A DNA stretch of 64,000 bases from NCBI GenBank assembly GCA_902547955.1, contig CACCPY010000002.1, forward strand, positions 1 through 64,000, in the 5' to 3' direction. The notes under the pieces are model-generated. The model was not told the DNA's origin and did not search any database. It worked only from the letters and a program-made list of their open reading frames with translations. Numbering within the stretch: the stretch's first letter is position 1; the number at the start of each line of letters is the position of its first letter. The translations under genes and the position numbers were made by a program. Source of the DNA: an uncultured Alphaproteobacteria bacterium (GTDB lineage Bacteria > Pseudomonadota > Alphaproteobacteria > Methylaequorales > Methylaequoraceae). Below are positions 18,583 through 30,497 of this stretch, in pieces.

Positions 18583-20405
18583 ATATTATAAATTATCGGA
18601 AAAATCAAAAAGAATACAAACCAGCAGATAAATGTTAAAGGTAATCCAAATTTTACGTAATCAATAAATTTATAATGTCCAGGGCCCATCACTAACAAAT
18701 TAGTTTGATAAGCCAAAGGCGTTGCAAAAGAAGTATTAACAGAAAAAATTAAAGCTATTGCAAAAATTTTTGGATCAACATTCAATTTTTCAGCGATATC
18801 AATTGCTATTGGGGTGAATAAAACAGCACATGCATTATTAGATATAAAATTTGTTGTTAATGAGACTAAAACATAAAAACATAGGAGGATTGTCAAAGGA
18901 CTAGAACCATCGAGTATGTGTAAAAGTGATTCTGACAAAAAGTTTGCTGCACCAGTGACTTGAATAACTTTACCAAGTGCAAGAGATGTAACAATTAAGA
19001 GGAGAAGATTATTATCAACACTTCTCAAAGCTTGTCTGACGGAAAGAACTTTAAATGTAATCATTGAAACAACGCCAATTAATGAGGCAACAACAAGTGG
19101 AAGGATTTCTAATGCCCCAAGAATTACAACACTTAAAAAAATGAAAATTGAAATTTGCGCAATATTTTTATTCTGTATTTCGGAAGTTGTCCATTCCATA
19201 GGCAATAAATCACTTTTTGTACGTAATGCTTTAATTGATTTTTTATCTCCCTGTATTAGAAGTGTATCTCCAGGCTCTAACGGTAATTCACCCATATTGG
19301 TAGTAATAATTTTAGATTTTCTTTGTAAACCTATTACAATACAATCATACCTATACCTAAAACTAACATTTTCGATCGTATTTCCAACCAAACTGGATGA
19401 AGGCGTAACCATTGCTTCTGTAATTACTTGATTTTTTGAATCTTGATCTTCTTCATTTTCATCAAATGATTCTATTGAGCCAATATTTTGCGATAAGATT
19501 GATGTAAGCTGTTCTCGACTTGTTGAAATCACTAAAATATCTCCTTGTTCCAAAATAAAACTGTAAAAAGGTCCGTGCTCGGCATGCTCACCACGCTGTA
19601 TCATAAGAATTTTAGAGTTTTCAAGACCCTCAAGCTTTCCTTCATTTGCTTTATTTCCAATTAGTTTTGAATTATCATTGATAACAATTTTAGTAATAAA
19701 GTTATTTTTTCCATCTTTAATAAGTTGATTTGAAATGGGTGATCTATCTACTAAGAAAAATTTTGAAAAAATTATCACATAGATAAGACCGCAAATAGCT
19801 ATTATTGAACCTGGGACTGCAAATTCAAAAAAACTTATTTCAATATTTGAATACCTCTTTAAAGAATCTGAAACCAACAAATTTGTACTTGAACCAATTA
19901 TTGTAATCATGCCTCCAAGAATTGCCGCGTAACTTAAAGGCATCAAATATCTTCCAATAGATTGGTTTGATTTTTTTACAACACTTTGAAGTATTGGAAT
20001 AAAAATTATTACAACAGGGGTATTATTTATGAAAGCACTAAGTATTAATACGAAAATTAAACTAACAATAATTACAATTTGAGTATTATTAGGAAAGTAC
20101 TGTAAAAAATTGGAAATAAAGCTGTCTAAAACCCTTGTATTAACAACGCCCTGACCAAGAATTAAGAGGCTAATCACAGTAATCAAGGAAGTATTACTAA
20201 AACCATTTAAAATACTCTGTGGGTTTAAGAGATTTTGGTCATCTAAATCTTTATAGGGGAAAATTGAAAAAAAAATTAACAAAAAAGTCAAAATTACAAT
20301 AGATTTAAATGCCATTGAAAATTTGTCAACTGCGTAGAAAATCATGCTGAAAACTGCGATTATTAGGCTTAAATAAACAAAAGTATCATTTTCTAAGTAA
20401 AACAT
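18579..20405 (-). CDS. SLC13/DASS-type permease with two RCK_C domains
   Basis: The 608-aa inner-membrane transporter has two bundles of hydrophobic helices (about 1-210 and 405-608). Between them lie two TrkA-C-like (RCK_C) regions: 'KLIGNKANEGKLEGLENSKILMIQRG...LEQGDILVISTSREQL' and 'SLVGNTIENVSFRYRYDCIVIGLQRKSK...LEPGDTLLIQGDKKSI'. This architecture belongs to the sodium-coupled dicarboxylate/sulfate-type permeases. The motifs 'SAFINNTPVVIIFIPI' and 'TNFISNNACAVLFTPIAI' are the paired SNT-like substrate/sodium loops. The substrate cannot be told from sequence. It is the first gene of the permease-serC-hisZ-purA minus-strand set and diverges from thiC. Confidence 0.85.
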   Translation of the reverse strand: MFYLENDTFVYLSLIIAVFSMIFYAVDKFSMAFKSIVILTFLLIFFSIFPYKDLDDQNLLNPQSILNGFSNTSLITVISLLILGQGVVNTRVLDSFISNFLQYFPNNTQIVIIVSLIFVLILSAFINNTPVVIIFIPILQSVVKKSNQSIGRYLMPLSYAAILGGMITIIGSSTNLLVSDSLKRYSNIEISFFEFAVPGSIIAICGLIYVIIFSKFFLVDRSPISNQLIKDGKNNFITKIVINDNSKLIGNKANEGKLEGLENSKILMIQRGEHAEHGPFYSFILEQGDILVISTSREQLTSILSQNIGSIESFDENEEDQDSKNQVITEAMVTPSSSLVGNTIENVSFRYRYDCIVIGLQRKSKIITTNMGELPLEPGDTLLIQGDKKSIKALRTKSDLLPMEWTTSEIQNKNIAQISIFIFLSVVILGALEILPLVVASLIGVVSMITFKVLSVRQALRSVDNNLLLLIVTSLALGKVIQVTGAANFLSESLLHILDGSSPLTILLCFYVLVSLTTNFISNNACAVLFTPIAIDIAEKLNVDPKIFAIALIFSVNTSFATPLAYQTNLLVMGPGHYKFIDYVKFGLPLTFICWFVFFLIFPIIYNI

Positions 20406-20467
20406 TTTAAAAAAATTATTAAGGGAATTTAAATATATCTATGTTTTTAAATTTTTAAATATTATAA

Positions 20468-22273
<1,806 letters not shown>

Positions 22274-22280
22274 TTTTTAC

Positions 22281-23051
22281 CTAAAATGTTGGTCCGTATT
22301 TAACACCCAGATCTGGAGATCTCTCTAATCTTTTAACAAGGAATTGTTTTGTTTTTTCTATCGAGTTCTCTATTGAAAAACCTTTAGCTAGGTTTACGCA
22401 AATAGATGTAGAAAAAACGCAGCCTGTTCCATGAGTATCTTTTGTATCAACTTTAAATGATTTAAATTCAATAACCTTATTATCTTTAATTAGATAATCA
22501 TAAATTTTTTTATTTTTTTTAATACCTGTTACAATAAACGGAGTTTTATATGTCAAAAAAAGTTGTTTTAAAATTTTATTCATTGTACTGTACCCTCTGT
22601 TTCCAATCAATAAATCAACTTCACTTTTATTAGGGGTAAAAATAGGTTTTATTGAAGAAAAGATTTCAAAAATTTTTTTGTATTCTTTTTTATTATAAAA
22701 CATTGTACCAGTTGTTGATTTAAAAACAGGATCTATTACAACGGGACAGTCGATAGAGTTTTTTATAATATAGTCTCTAATAAATTCGGCTACTTTTACA
22801 TCGCTCAAAAGACCAATTTTTATTGCATCAACCTTAAATTGACTGAATATCGAAAGAATCTGTGATTTTATTACCTTTTTTGACACTAATTGATAGTCTT
22901 CTACCTTATTTTGTCCCTGAGAAGTAACTACAGTCACTACGCTTAAGCAAAATACTCTTAACAGTTGACAGGTTTTTATGTCAGCTTGAATTCCTGCACC
23001 AGATGTATTGTCACTTCCTGCAATTGATAAAATGATTTTTTTCTTGTTCAT
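22281..23051 (-). CDS. thiD: Hydroxymethylpyrimidine (phosphate) kinase
   Basis: ThiD phosphorylates hydroxymethylpyrimidine phosphate for thiamine synthesis. The ~256-aa ribokinase-fold protein shows 'SIAGSDNTSGAGIQADIKT', 'VVTSQGQNKV', 'IKIGLLSD', 'VVIDPVFKSTTGTM' and the nucleotide/catalytic end 'DTHGTGCVFSTSI'. I start at the ATG 23051 rather than at a TTG one codon upstream. It overlaps the end of glmM by 41 bases and converges on thiC with seven bases between. Confidence 0.93.
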   Translation of the reverse strand: MNKKKIILSIAGSDNTSGAGIQADIKTCQLLRVFCLSVVTVVTSQGQNKVEDYQLVSKKVIKSQILSIFSQFKVDAIKIGLLSDVKVAEFIRDYIIKNSIDCPVVIDPVFKSTTGTMFYNKKEYKKIFEIFSSIKPIFTPNKSEVDLLIGNRGYSTMNKILKQLFLTYKTPFIVTGIKKNKKIYDYLIKDNKVIEFKSFKVDTKDTHGTGCVFSTSICVNLAKGFSIENSIEKTKQFLVKRLERSPDLGVKYGPTF

Positions 23052-24375
23052 CAACTTTTTTAATTATATTAACTATTTCTTTAATTGATTTGTCTACATC
23101 GTTTTTTTTGAATGATTGAACCATTATTCTAATTAGGTTTTCAGTTCCAGATTTTCTAATTAAAAGATCAATATCTTTATTATGATATAATAATTTTTCT
23201 TTAATTTTCTTAATTTCTATTTTTTTTAAGATTAAATCAGGGTTATTGTACGTTTTTAGATTTACTAAATTTTGATAATTTTTTTTATAAAGGGTTTTAG
23301 ATAAATCTGATAGTTTTACTTTACTTTTTTTTAAAATATTCATTATATATATTGAGGTCAAAATACCATCACCACTATATCCATTGTCTGAAAAAATAAT
23401 ATGTCCAGAGGGTTCTCCGCCCAAATATGATTTATTTTCTTTCATTTTTTTAATAACATTACGGTCGCCTACTTTTGATAATATTAATTTAATTTTTATT
23501 TTTTTTATAAAATTTCTAAAAGCAAGATTAGACATTTTAGTGCTAACTGTCGACTTAATAGGTATAGAATTTTCTTGCTTATATTTACAAATTATTGCGA
23601 GAATTTTATCACCATCAATCACATTACCATTTTCATCTGAAATAACAACTCTGTCTGCATCACCATCAAAGGACAATCCAATATCAACTTTATGTTTCTT
23701 AGTTAATCTAGAAAGTTTTTCTGGAAACATTGCTCCGCAATTTTTATTAATATTTTTTCCATCAGGTTTGCATGAGTAACTAATAACTTTACAGCCAATC
23801 TCCTTAAAAAAACTAGGTGCTAATTTATAAACTGAACCGTTAGCACAATCAATTAAAACCTTAATACCTGATAGATCTATGTCTTTGAACTTTTTAACTA
23901 AAAAATTTGTATAATCCTTCACATCAAACGTTTTATAAGATATTTTAGTTGCTGAAAAAAATGGAATAATTTTTACTTTATCATAATTATTTTCAATTTT
24001 AAGCTCTTCCTCATCAGATAATTTTTCTCCATTTCTTTTGAAAATTTTTATTCCATTATCATAATATGGGTTATGAGATGCTGAAATCATAATACCAAAA
24101 TCATATTTAAAAAGTTTTGTATAAAAGGAGATCAAAGGAGTTGAAACAATTCCAACAAAATCACAATCAACATTTACTTTCTTAAATCCATCTCTTAACG
24201 ACTTTTCGATTTCTTTACCTGAAATTCTTGTATCTCTACCAATTAAAACTTTTTTTACATTTTTCTGTGTATTCTTTATTGAAATAGCTAGTTTAAAAAA
24301 AAAATCCTCTATTATTGGAAATTCATTTACTCTCCCCCTAATACCATCAGTACCAAAATACTTTTTTTTTTTCAT
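23011..24375 (-). CDS. glmM: Phosphoglucosamine mutase
   Basis: GlmM converts glucosamine-6-phosphate to glucosamine-1-phosphate for peptidoglycan and LPS precursors. The 454-aa protein has 'FGTDGIRGRVNEFP', the phosphoserine loop 'MISASHNPYYDNGIK' with Ser100, the metal loop 'SFDGDADRVV', the sugar loop 'GGEPSGHI' and the phosphate-binding 'RKSGTENLIRIM'. folP-glmM adjacency is common in proteobacteria; here the genes overlap by one base. Confidence 0.96.
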   Translation of the reverse strand: MKKKKYFGTDGIRGRVNEFPIIEDFFFKLAISIKNTQKNVKKVLIGRDTRISGKEIEKSLRDGFKKVNVDCDFVGIVSTPLISFYTKLFKYDFGIMISASHNPYYDNGIKIFKRNGEKLSDEEELKIENNYDKVKIIPFFSATKISYKTFDVKDYTNFLVKKFKDIDLSGIKVLIDCANGSVYKLAPSFFKEIGCKVISYSCKPDGKNINKNCGAMFPEKLSRLTKKHKVDIGLSFDGDADRVVISDENGNVIDGDKILAIICKYKQENSIPIKSTVSTKMSNLAFRNFIKKIKIKLILSKVGDRNVIKKMKENKSYLGGEPSGHIIFSDNGYSGDGILTSIYIMNILKKSKVKLSDLSKTLYKKNYQNLVNLKTYNNPDLILKKIEIKKIKEKLLYHNKDIDLLIRKSGTENLIRIMVQSFKKNDVDKSIKEIVNIIKKVDEQEKNHFINCRK

Positions 24376-25451
24376 TACGAATTTAATTTTTCAAAAACTT
24401 TTAGAGCTTGATTTACTTGTTTAACATCGTGGACCCTATGAATTTTAACACCTTGCATCATTGCTAGTATAGTAGCACTGATAGTACCTCCTAAACGCAT
24501 CTTAGGATTATCCTCCTTGCTTATTGAAGAAATAAATCTCTTCCTAGATACTCCTAACATTATAGAACAGTTTAGTGAATGAAAAATAGATAAATTATTT
24601 AATATCTCAACATTTTGATTGAAATCTTTCCCAAAACCAATTCCAGGATCTATTATAAGATTTTTTCTTTTAATTCCGTTTGCCTCGCAATATTTGATTC
24701 TCTCTTCAAGAAAATCGTATACTTCAAGTACAACATTTTTATATTTATTTTTTTTCATCATAGTTTGTGGTGTACCAGGCATATGCATAAGTATAATTGG
24801 TACATTATATTTTTTTACAACTTCAATACTTTTTGGATCGTTCATTAAAGCACTAACATCATTTATGATATTGACTCCAGATAACAAACCTAATTCCATT
24901 GTTGATGAGTTTCGAGTATCTAAAGAAATTTTGAATTTTTTGCTACTTAATTTTTGAATAATTGGTAATACTCTTATTGCCTCATCTGCTGGTAAAACCA
25001 TCTCTGACCCTGGTCTAGTAGACTCACCTCCAATATCAATAAAGTCTGCTCCATCTTCAGTCATCTTTTCAGCATTATTAAAGGAATCTTTTAGATAGAG
25101 ATTATCTCCTCCATCTGAAAAACTATCTGGTGTAATATTTAATATTGAAAAAATAAGTGTTTTATTTTTTTTAGAAAATTTATTACTATTTAAAAAGTTT
25201 TTTTTTTTAGTAATAAGCTTTTTAGCCAGGATTTCCAATTTTTTGTTTTTTTTTATAACTCTCTCAAAAAAGTAATCTACTGCATAGCAAGCCTTAGAAA
25301 TTTTTCCTCCTTTTTTTTTTATCAACTCAATTGAACTGAATGCTACACCGTTGATCTTCAGTGCTTTCTTATTTTTGATCAACATCTTGCTTTGTGAGTT
25401 TGAGATGTAACCGAAAGGTCTAATATAATATTTTGTTTCTTTTGGATACAA
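24375..25451 (-). CDS. folP: Dihydropteroate synthase
   Basis: FolP joins a pterin and p-aminobenzoate in folate synthesis. The TIM-barrel signatures are 'SILNITPDSFSDGGD' (about 103-117), 'DFIDIGGESTRPGSEMV', 'INDVSALM', 'LMHMPGTPQTM' and 'IDPGIGFGKDFNQN'. At 358 aa it is about 80-100 residues longer than E. coli FolP because of an N-terminal extension. That extension has no motif I recognise and is Lys-rich. It lies between ftsH and glmM, the same order as in E. coli. Confidence 0.93.
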   Translation of the reverse strand: MYPKETKYYIRPFGYISNSQSKMLIKNKKALKINGVAFSSIELIKKKGGKISKACYAVDYFFERVIKKNKKLEILAKKLITKKKNFLNSNKFSKKNKTLIFSILNITPDSFSDGGDNLYLKDSFNNAEKMTEDGADFIDIGGESTRPGSEMVLPADEAIRVLPIIQKLSSKKFKISLDTRNSSTMELGLLSGVNIINDVSALMNDPKSIEVVKKYNVPIILMHMPGTPQTMMKKNKYKNVVLEVYDFLEERIKYCEANGIKRKNLIIDPGIGFGKDFNQNVEILNNLSIFHSLNCSIMLGVSRKRFISSISKEDNPKMRLGGTISATILAMMQGVKIHRVHDVKQVNQALKVFEKLNS

Positions 25452-25460
25452 ATTATTAAA

Positions 25461-27392
25461 TTAAGTAGTGGCTGGATTAGGATCTAATTCGATTTGCCCC
25501 TTAGTTTTGTTTTTACTTCCACCACTTGTAGGAAGCGAGGTTTTTTTGTTAATATCACTTTTACTACTTGTGTTTTTTGTTTTAAATTTACCTTTTTTAA
25601 TTAATTCCCTGACTTCATCACCAGACATTGTCTCAAACTCTAACAGTGCTTTAGCCAAATTATGTAGATGCTTAATGTTTTTCTTTAACACTTTTTTTGC
25701 GTGATTTTCTGCGTTATCAATTAGCTTTCTAATTTCTTTATCAATTAATTTAGCTGTTTCGTCTGACATACTTGTCCTCTGGGTAACGGATCTTCCCAAA
25801 AAAACGTCTTCCTCATTTTCAGAATATTTTAAAGGACCAAGTATATCGCTCATCCCCCACTCAACAACCATAGCTCTTGCTTTTTGAGTAGCTTGTAAAA
25901 TATCATTTGAAGCTCCTGATGTAACGTTTTCCTTTCCAAAAATAATTTCTTCAGCAACTCTACCTCCAAACATCATAGCAAGTTTTGCCTTCATTTCTGT
26001 TTTAGTTTCTGAGTACCTGTCTCTTTCAGGAAGATTCATCGTAACTCCGAGTGCTCTACCTCTGGGAATAATAGTGACTTTATGCAAAGGGTCATTTCCA
26101 GGGGTAAATACTCCTACAAGGGCGTGACCAGCTTCATGGTAAGCTGTTAACTCCTTTTCTTTTTGACTCATAACCATTGAACGTCTTTCAGCTCCCATTA
26201 AAACTTTATCCTTTGCGTCTTCAAAATCTAACATAGTTACCAAGCGTTTGTTTCTTCTCGCTGCGAGTAACGCTGCTTCGTTAGCAAGATTAGCTAAGTC
26301 AGCACCTGAGAAACCGGGAGTACCTCTAGCTATGACAGTAATATCGACATCTGGGGCAAGAGCAAGCTTTCTTGTATGTACCTCTAAAATTTTGTTTCTA
26401 CCTTTGATATCTGGGTTTGGTACTACAACTTGTCGGTCAAATCTTCCTGGCCTCAATAGAGCGGGATCTAAAACGTCAGGTCTGTTGGTAGCAGCGATAA
26501 GAATTACACCTTCTGTTGCGTCAAATCCGTCCATTTCGACTAATAATTGGTTAAGGGTTTGCTCCCTCTCATCATTACCGCCGCCTAAACCAGCTCCACG
26601 ATGTCTCCCAACTGCATCAATTTCATCGATGAATATGATACAGGGAGCATTTTTTTTTCCTTGTTCAAACATGTCTCTGACTCTACTGGCTCCAACGCCG
26701 ACGAACATTTCAACAAAATCTGAACCGGAAATGGAGAAAAAAGGAACGTTTGCCTCGCCAGCTATTGCCCTAGCTAGTAAAGTTTTACCAGTGCCGGGCG
26801 GGCCTACTAGCAAAGCACCTTTAGGAATTTTCCCCCCTAGTCTTTGAAACTTTGTTGGGTCTTTTAAAAATTCCACAATTTCCTCTAGTTCTGCTTTAGC
26901 TTCATCTATTCCAGCTACATCTCTAAAAGTTACCTTATCTTTGTTTTCGTTTAAAAGTTTGGCTCTGGATTTACCAAATCCCATAGCTCTGCCACTACCA
27001 GATTGCATTTGCCTCATGAAAAATATCCAAACACCAATCAAGAGTAACATAGGAAACCATGAAATTAGGATGTCAAATAGGCCGGGAGAATTTTTTTCTA
27101 GTGGCTGTGCTATAATTTCGATGTTATTTTTTTCTAACTTGTCGATTAAACTTGGATCGTTTGGAGAGTAAGTAGAAAAAAGTGTTCCGTTTGAGTATTC
27201 ACCAGTAATGTTGTTTCCTCTTATCTCAACCCTTGAGACGTTACCATTTTTTACATCACTTAAGAAATTCGAGTATGAGACAACACGAGATTGTTGAACA
27301 GAGTTGTTGGTTTTATAGAAATCTATAATAAGGAATACCAGAAATCCGATCAACAACCATACAGCTAGATTCTTTAATAAATTATTGTTCAT
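25461..27392 (-). CDS. ftsH: ATP-dependent membrane zinc metalloprotease FtsH
   Basis: FtsH is a hexameric inner-membrane protease that degrades misfolded and regulatory proteins, including sigma-32 in E. coli. The 643-aa protein has two transmembrane helices (about 9-25 and 106-126), Walker A 'GPPGTGKT' (197-204), Walker B 'FIDEID', the second region of homology '[20 protein letters not shown]' and the zinc site 'HEAGH' (419-423). A Ser/Lys/Thr-rich tail ends the chain. Base use is less AT-rich than its neighbours, consistent with strong expression. Confidence 0.98.
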   Translation of the reverse strand: MNNNLLKNLAVWLLIGFLVFLIIDFYKTNNSVQQSRVVSYSNFLSDVKNGNVSRVEIRGNNITGEYSNGTLFSTYSPNDPSLIDKLEKNNIEIIAQPLEKNSPGLFDILISWFPMLLLIGVWIFFMRQMQSGSGRAMGFGKSRAKLLNENKDKVTFRDVAGIDEAKAELEEIVEFLKDPTKFQRLGGKIPKGALLVGPPGTGKTLLARAIAGEANVPFFSISGSDFVEMFVGVGASRVRDMFEQGKKNAPCIIFIDEIDAVGRHRGAGLGGGNDEREQTLNQLLVEMDGFDATEGVILIAATNRPDVLDPALLRPGRFDRQVVVPNPDIKGRNKILEVHTRKLALAPDVDITVIARGTPGFSGADLANLANEAALLAARRNKRLVTMLDFEDAKDKVLMGAERRSMVMSQKEKELTAYHEAGHALVGVFTPGNDPLHKVTIIPRGRALGVTMNLPERDRYSETKTEMKAKLAMMFGGRVAEEIIFGKENVTSGASNDILQATQKARAMVVEWGMSDILGPLKYSENEEDVFLGRSVTQRTSMSDETAKLIDKEIRKLIDNAENHAKKVLKKNIKHLHNLAKALLEFETMSGDEVRELIKKGKFKTKNTSSKSDINKKTSLPTSGGSKNKTKGQIELDPNPATT

Positions 27393-27434
27393 AGATTTTA
27401 TATAATTATAACCTGCAAAATTCTCAATTAATAT

Positions 27435-28727
27435 TTAAAAAAAATTTTTTTTATGTAAAGGAATTTTCGGGGAAAAATAAAACTTAACCCCTAATTGCTC
27501 CAAATTCTTATTTTCTGATAGAAATGGTATTATCATATCACCATTCAAAATAATCAATGGTAAAGATTGTATAATTAAAAAATCTAATTTAGAATTCTTC
27601 AGTACAATTTTTTTTTTTAAACTTGGCCAATTTTTTTGTGAAATATTGTTCATTTCTAAATCATAAATTTTGGATTCAACAATAAACCTATTTTGCCAAA
27701 TAGTTTTTTTTCCTTTTTTTAAAAAAAATTTCTCAACTTTATGCTTATCAGCAATTTCCTTAAGAATTTCTATACTATTGTTGCTGACCCTCAATAAGCA
27801 TTTGTGTAAAGTAAAATTAAATGATTCATTCCTTTTTTCAAGATTCAAAAAAAACAAAATTGATTTCCTTTTTGGTGAAAAATCTTTACCTCCAGCAGTT
27901 GTAAGTATTTTTTTTAAAATTTCTATTTTTAAAGTTATTGATAGTTTATTAAACTTTTCTCTACAAATTTTAAAAACTCCATAATCATAAAATCTCAATT
28001 CTTTACAGAAAAATTTTAAAATTTTTTTTTCTTTTGCAAGATTCACATCTTTTCTTTTATTTAACTCACTATTAATTGAGTCTATACATTTAACACTTTT
28101 TGATTTTAAAAAATTTCTTACTCTCACTCTTTCAAATCTTTCATCAAAATTAGATCTGTCTATCAACCACTGAATTTTTGATTTTTTACAGGTAGCTTCT
28201 AACCTTGCCTTCTCATAAATCAGTAAAGGTCTTATTATTCTTAAACCATCTACAACCCTAATTTTAGGGATTGAAGATAATCCCAAGGATATGCTATCTC
28301 TTTTTTTTCTCATTATAAAAGTCTCTAGATTGTCATCAAGATTATGAGCTGTCATAAGATTGATAATTTTAAGCTTTTTACAAAGACTTATAATTTTTTT
28401 ATACCTTTCATTTCTGGCAATTTCTAAAATTCTCGAATCAATTTTATTATGATTCCATGTAATTTTCGTAAAATCTACTCCAAGTTTTTTAACTTTTTTT
28501 TCTAATACTTTTGATTCGAAGTTACTTTCAACTCGGAGGTTATGATCAAAGTGTATTGCAAGTATTTTTCCATTAAGCTTTTTAATCCATTCCTTCATTA
28601 ACAATAACAAAGCCATACTATCAGAGCCTCCCGAAACACAAATCCCAATGTAAGGTTGATTTTCGAAAGAAAAGTTAGAAGATAAATTTCTCTCGAATTC
28701 TTTTTTTGTTATCGATGGAAAGTTCAC
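27435..28727 (-). CDS. tilS: tRNA(Ile)-lysidine synthase
   Basis: TilS modifies the CAU anticodon of an isoleucine tRNA so that it reads AUA codons. The 430-aa protein has the PP-loop 'SGGSDS' (32-37) and the following 'HFDHNLR' and 'TAHNLDDNLETFIMR' of the ATPase domain. The C-terminal half is diverged and Lys/Phe-rich. It lies between cpoB and ftsH, as in many alphaproteobacteria. In a genome this rich in AUA codons the enzyme should be essential. Confidence 0.93.
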   Translation of the reverse strand: MNFPSITKKEFERNLSSNFSFENQPYIGICVSGGSDSMALLLLMKEWIKKLNGKILAIHFDHNLRVESNFESKVLEKKVKKLGVDFTKITWNHNKIDSRILEIARNERYKKIISLCKKLKIINLMTAHNLDDNLETFIMRKKRDSISLGLSSIPKIRVVDGLRIIRPLLIYEKARLEATCKKSKIQWLIDRSNFDERFERVRVRNFLKSKSVKCIDSINSELNKRKDVNLAKEKKILKFFCKELRFYDYGVFKICREKFNKLSITLKIEILKKILTTAGGKDFSPKRKSILFFLNLEKRNESFNFTLHKCLLRVSNNSIEILKEIADKHKVEKFFLKKGKKTIWQNRFIVESKIYDLEMNNISQKNWPSLKKKIVLKNSKLDFLIIQSLPLIILNGDMIIPFLSENKNLEQLGVKFYFSPKIPLHKKNFF

Positions 28728-28728
28728 T

Positions 28729-29601
28729 TTATTCCTTTGGACAATCTAACTTCTTTTTTTCTGAATTAGCTCTTTCAAGTACATTTTTTGGTGCAGATTT
28801 ATATTTCACTTCTAACTCATAAAATACATTACATGCTTCACTTTTTTTTTTTAAATTGGCGAATGATAGACCCAATTTAAGCATGTTATCAGGACCTTTT
28901 ATCGAATCTGGGTATTTTTGTAAACCTTCACCAAATTCTAGTATAGCTTTTTCAAATTTTTTTTGTGCGTAGTGAACTTCCCCAAGCCAATATTGAATAT
29001 TTGGCATCAAATCTTCAGGATTAAATTTTTTTAAATCAACCAATTCAACTTCCGCTTCTTCAAACTTACTTGCCCACAGTAACTTTATGGCATTTTCATA
29101 TTTTTTTTTAATTTCTTGCTCAGATAGATTCATTTGAGGGTTTGTTATTATAGACTTTTGAACATTTCCATCATTCCCTGAAAAATTGGAAAGGTCAACT
29201 GATGATTTGTTTTCCTTTTTGGTAGTTTTGTTTTCTTTAATGACTTGAAAGTCCTTTTCCAGTTTTAATACTCTTGATTGAAAGTCTTCATTAATCAAAT
29301 CTAATTTTTCACCAATAAGATTTATCTGATTTTGTATTTCTTCTAGCGTACCGAAATTTTGTCTCAGATTTGTCTCGATTTGATCAATTCTTTTCTCATT
29401 TCTCGAAATATAACCTGATGATAAAGACTTATCTAAACTATCAAATTTTCCTTTTTGTATATCAGAAATATTTCTTTCAATTCTTTCAAGCCTATCTAGA
29501 AGATCATCGACGTCGATTTCTTGAGAATAAGAAACTTTGGAAATGTAAATGCATAGTAAAGCAAGCAGTGTTATTACTATTTTAGAGTTAATTAATACCA
29601 T
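28729..29601 (-). CDS. cpoB: Tol-Pal accessory protein CpoB/YbgF
   Basis: CpoB is a periplasmic protein that coordinates peptidoglycan synthesis with Tol-Pal constriction. The protein has a signal peptide ('INSKIVITLLALLCIYISKVSYSQ'), a coiled-coil trimerisation region (about 30-120: 'LLDRLERIERNISDIQ', 'LRQNFGTLEEIQNQINLIGEKLDLI') and C-terminal TPR units ending the chain. I start at ATG 29601. A TTG at 29625 lies inside a hairpin and adds eight non-signal residues. It is the last gene of the tol-pal group and abuts tilS by one base. Confidence 0.9.
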   Translation of the reverse strand: MVLINSKIVITLLALLCIYISKVSYSQEIDVDDLLDRLERIERNISDIQKGKFDSLDKSLSSGYISRNEKRIDQIETNLRQNFGTLEEIQNQINLIGEKLDLINEDFQSRVLKLEKDFQVIKENKTTKKENKSSVDLSNFSGNDGNVQKSIITNPQMNLSEQEIKKKYENAIKLLWASKFEEAEVELVDLKKFNPEDLMPNIQYWLGEVHYAQKKFEKAILEFGEGLQKYPDSIKGPDNMLKLGLSFANLKKKSEACNVFYELEVKYKSAPKNVLERANSEKKKLDCPKE

Positions 29602-29615
29602 CTTGGATATGGATG

Positions 29616-29640
29616 TGGGAATCAAACTTGTTGATTCCCA
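29616..29640 (-). terminator. Perfect 10-bp hairpin between pal and cpoB
   Basis: TGGGAATCAA (29616-29625) and TTGATTCCCA (29631-29640) flank a five-base loop. No T-run follows on either strand, so a partial terminator, an RNase-stop hairpin protecting pal mRNA, or a processing site are all possible. Confidence 0.5.
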
Positions 29641-29681
29641 TTATATAAAAACTATAGGATGTTTGTCTTAGTTATAATATT

Positions 29682-30164
29682 CTAATTACCACCAACAACA
29701 GTGACAGCTCTTCTGTTTTCGGCCCAAGATTCAGAGGTGCTGCCTTCAGCAGATGGTCTTTCCTTACCGTAACTTATCGTCGTAACTCTCCCAGGCTCAA
29801 CTCCAAGGGAAACTAAGAATTCTTTAACTGAGTTAGCTCTTCTTTCACCTAAAGCAAGGTTATATTCACGCGTACCTCTTTCGTCACAATGACCTTCAAT
29901 AATAATCTGAAATCCTGGTGTTGATTTTAACCAATTAGCTTGAGATTCAAGTGTGAAGGCTGAGGCAGAATTAATATTGTGTTTATCGGTTTCAAAATAG
30001 ATTCTATCTCCAATTTCGTTTTGTAAATATCCTTGAAGATTAGCTTGTCTTGAGTCTCCGTACTCATATGATGGAGAATCTGATGATGATGAGCCACCTA
30101 TTGTTTCGCAACCAGAAATAACTAAAAAAGATGCAAATAATAGTGATAAATATTTATTTTTCAT
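29682..30164 (-). CDS. pal: Peptidoglycan-associated lipoprotein Pal
   Basis: Pal links the outer membrane to peptidoglycan and is the partner of TolB. The 160-aa lipoprotein has lipobox 'VISGC', a Ser-rich linker and an OmpA-like domain with 'IIIEGHCDERGTREYNLALGERRANSVKEFL', including the Asp and Arg that bind diaminopimelate. It ends in 'ENRRAVTVV'. It has its own promoter and 5' region (see 30197-30226). Confidence 0.96.
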   Translation of the reverse strand: MKNKYLSLLFASFLVISGCETIGGSSSSDSPSYEYGDSRQANLQGYLQNEIGDRIYFETDKHNINSASAFTLESQANWLKSTPGFQIIIEGHCDERGTREYNLALGERRANSVKEFLVSLGVEPGRVTTISYGKERPSAEGSTSESWAENRRAVTVVGGN

Positions 30165-30196
30165 GACAATATCCTTAATTTATAGTTTTTTAATAC

Positions 30197-30226
30197 ATTT
30201 TTACATTTTGAGGGTGTGTAAGTCAA
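30197..30226 (-). promoter_or_regulatory. Promoter of pal
   Basis: On the minus strand TTGACT (30226-30221) is followed after 18 bases by an extended -10, TGT then AAAAAT (30202-30197). The same arrangement and much of the spacer recurs upstream of the 59-aa lipoprotein gene. Confidence 0.5.
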
Positions 30227-30284
30227 CGATAACATTGATTTTTGTGAAAAATCAGTAATTAGCAATAACCTAAATGGCGTTTTA

Positions 30285-30464
30285 TTAATTTCTGTTGTAA
30301 ATCTTTACAGTACAAGAACCTCGACAGTCAACGCTATCGTGAGTTGGAATCTCTTTAAAAGAGTCATCAACTAACAAAGTGTCAGCCCCACCTACTTTGT
30401 CGGTTAATCCACATCCGGAAACAATGAACGCAGCAAATAATAAAGCTAAAAGTTTTAATTTCAT
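30285..30464 (-). CDS. 59-aa small lipoprotein between tolB and pal
   Basis: Reading the bases directly gives a 59-codon gene: ATG at 30464-30462, TAA at 30287-30285. The product opens with 'MKLKLLALLFAAFIVSGCG', a clear lipoprotein signal with acylated Cys18. About 41 mature residues follow, containing 'SVDCRGSCTVKIY', so two further cysteines (47 and 51) could form a disulfide. The signal peptide closely resembles that of Pal ('MKNKYLSLLFASFLVISGC'), and the promoter resembles that of pal. A GGGTGAG sequence lies just upstream of the ATG. No family is recognised. By position it may belong to the Tol-Pal system, but this is inference. Confidence 0.7.
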   Translation of the reverse strand: MKLKLLALLFAAFIVSGCGLTDKVGGADTLLVDDSFKEIPTHDSVDCRGSCTVKIYNRN

Positions 30465-30497
30465 AAATAACTCACCCTTGGAAGTTTAATATTTAAC

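Noticed and set aside
26248-26847. 199-aa frame antisense to ftsH
   Set aside because: It lies wholly within the conserved ftsH gene and mirrors its codons; no ribosome binding site or recognisable motif.
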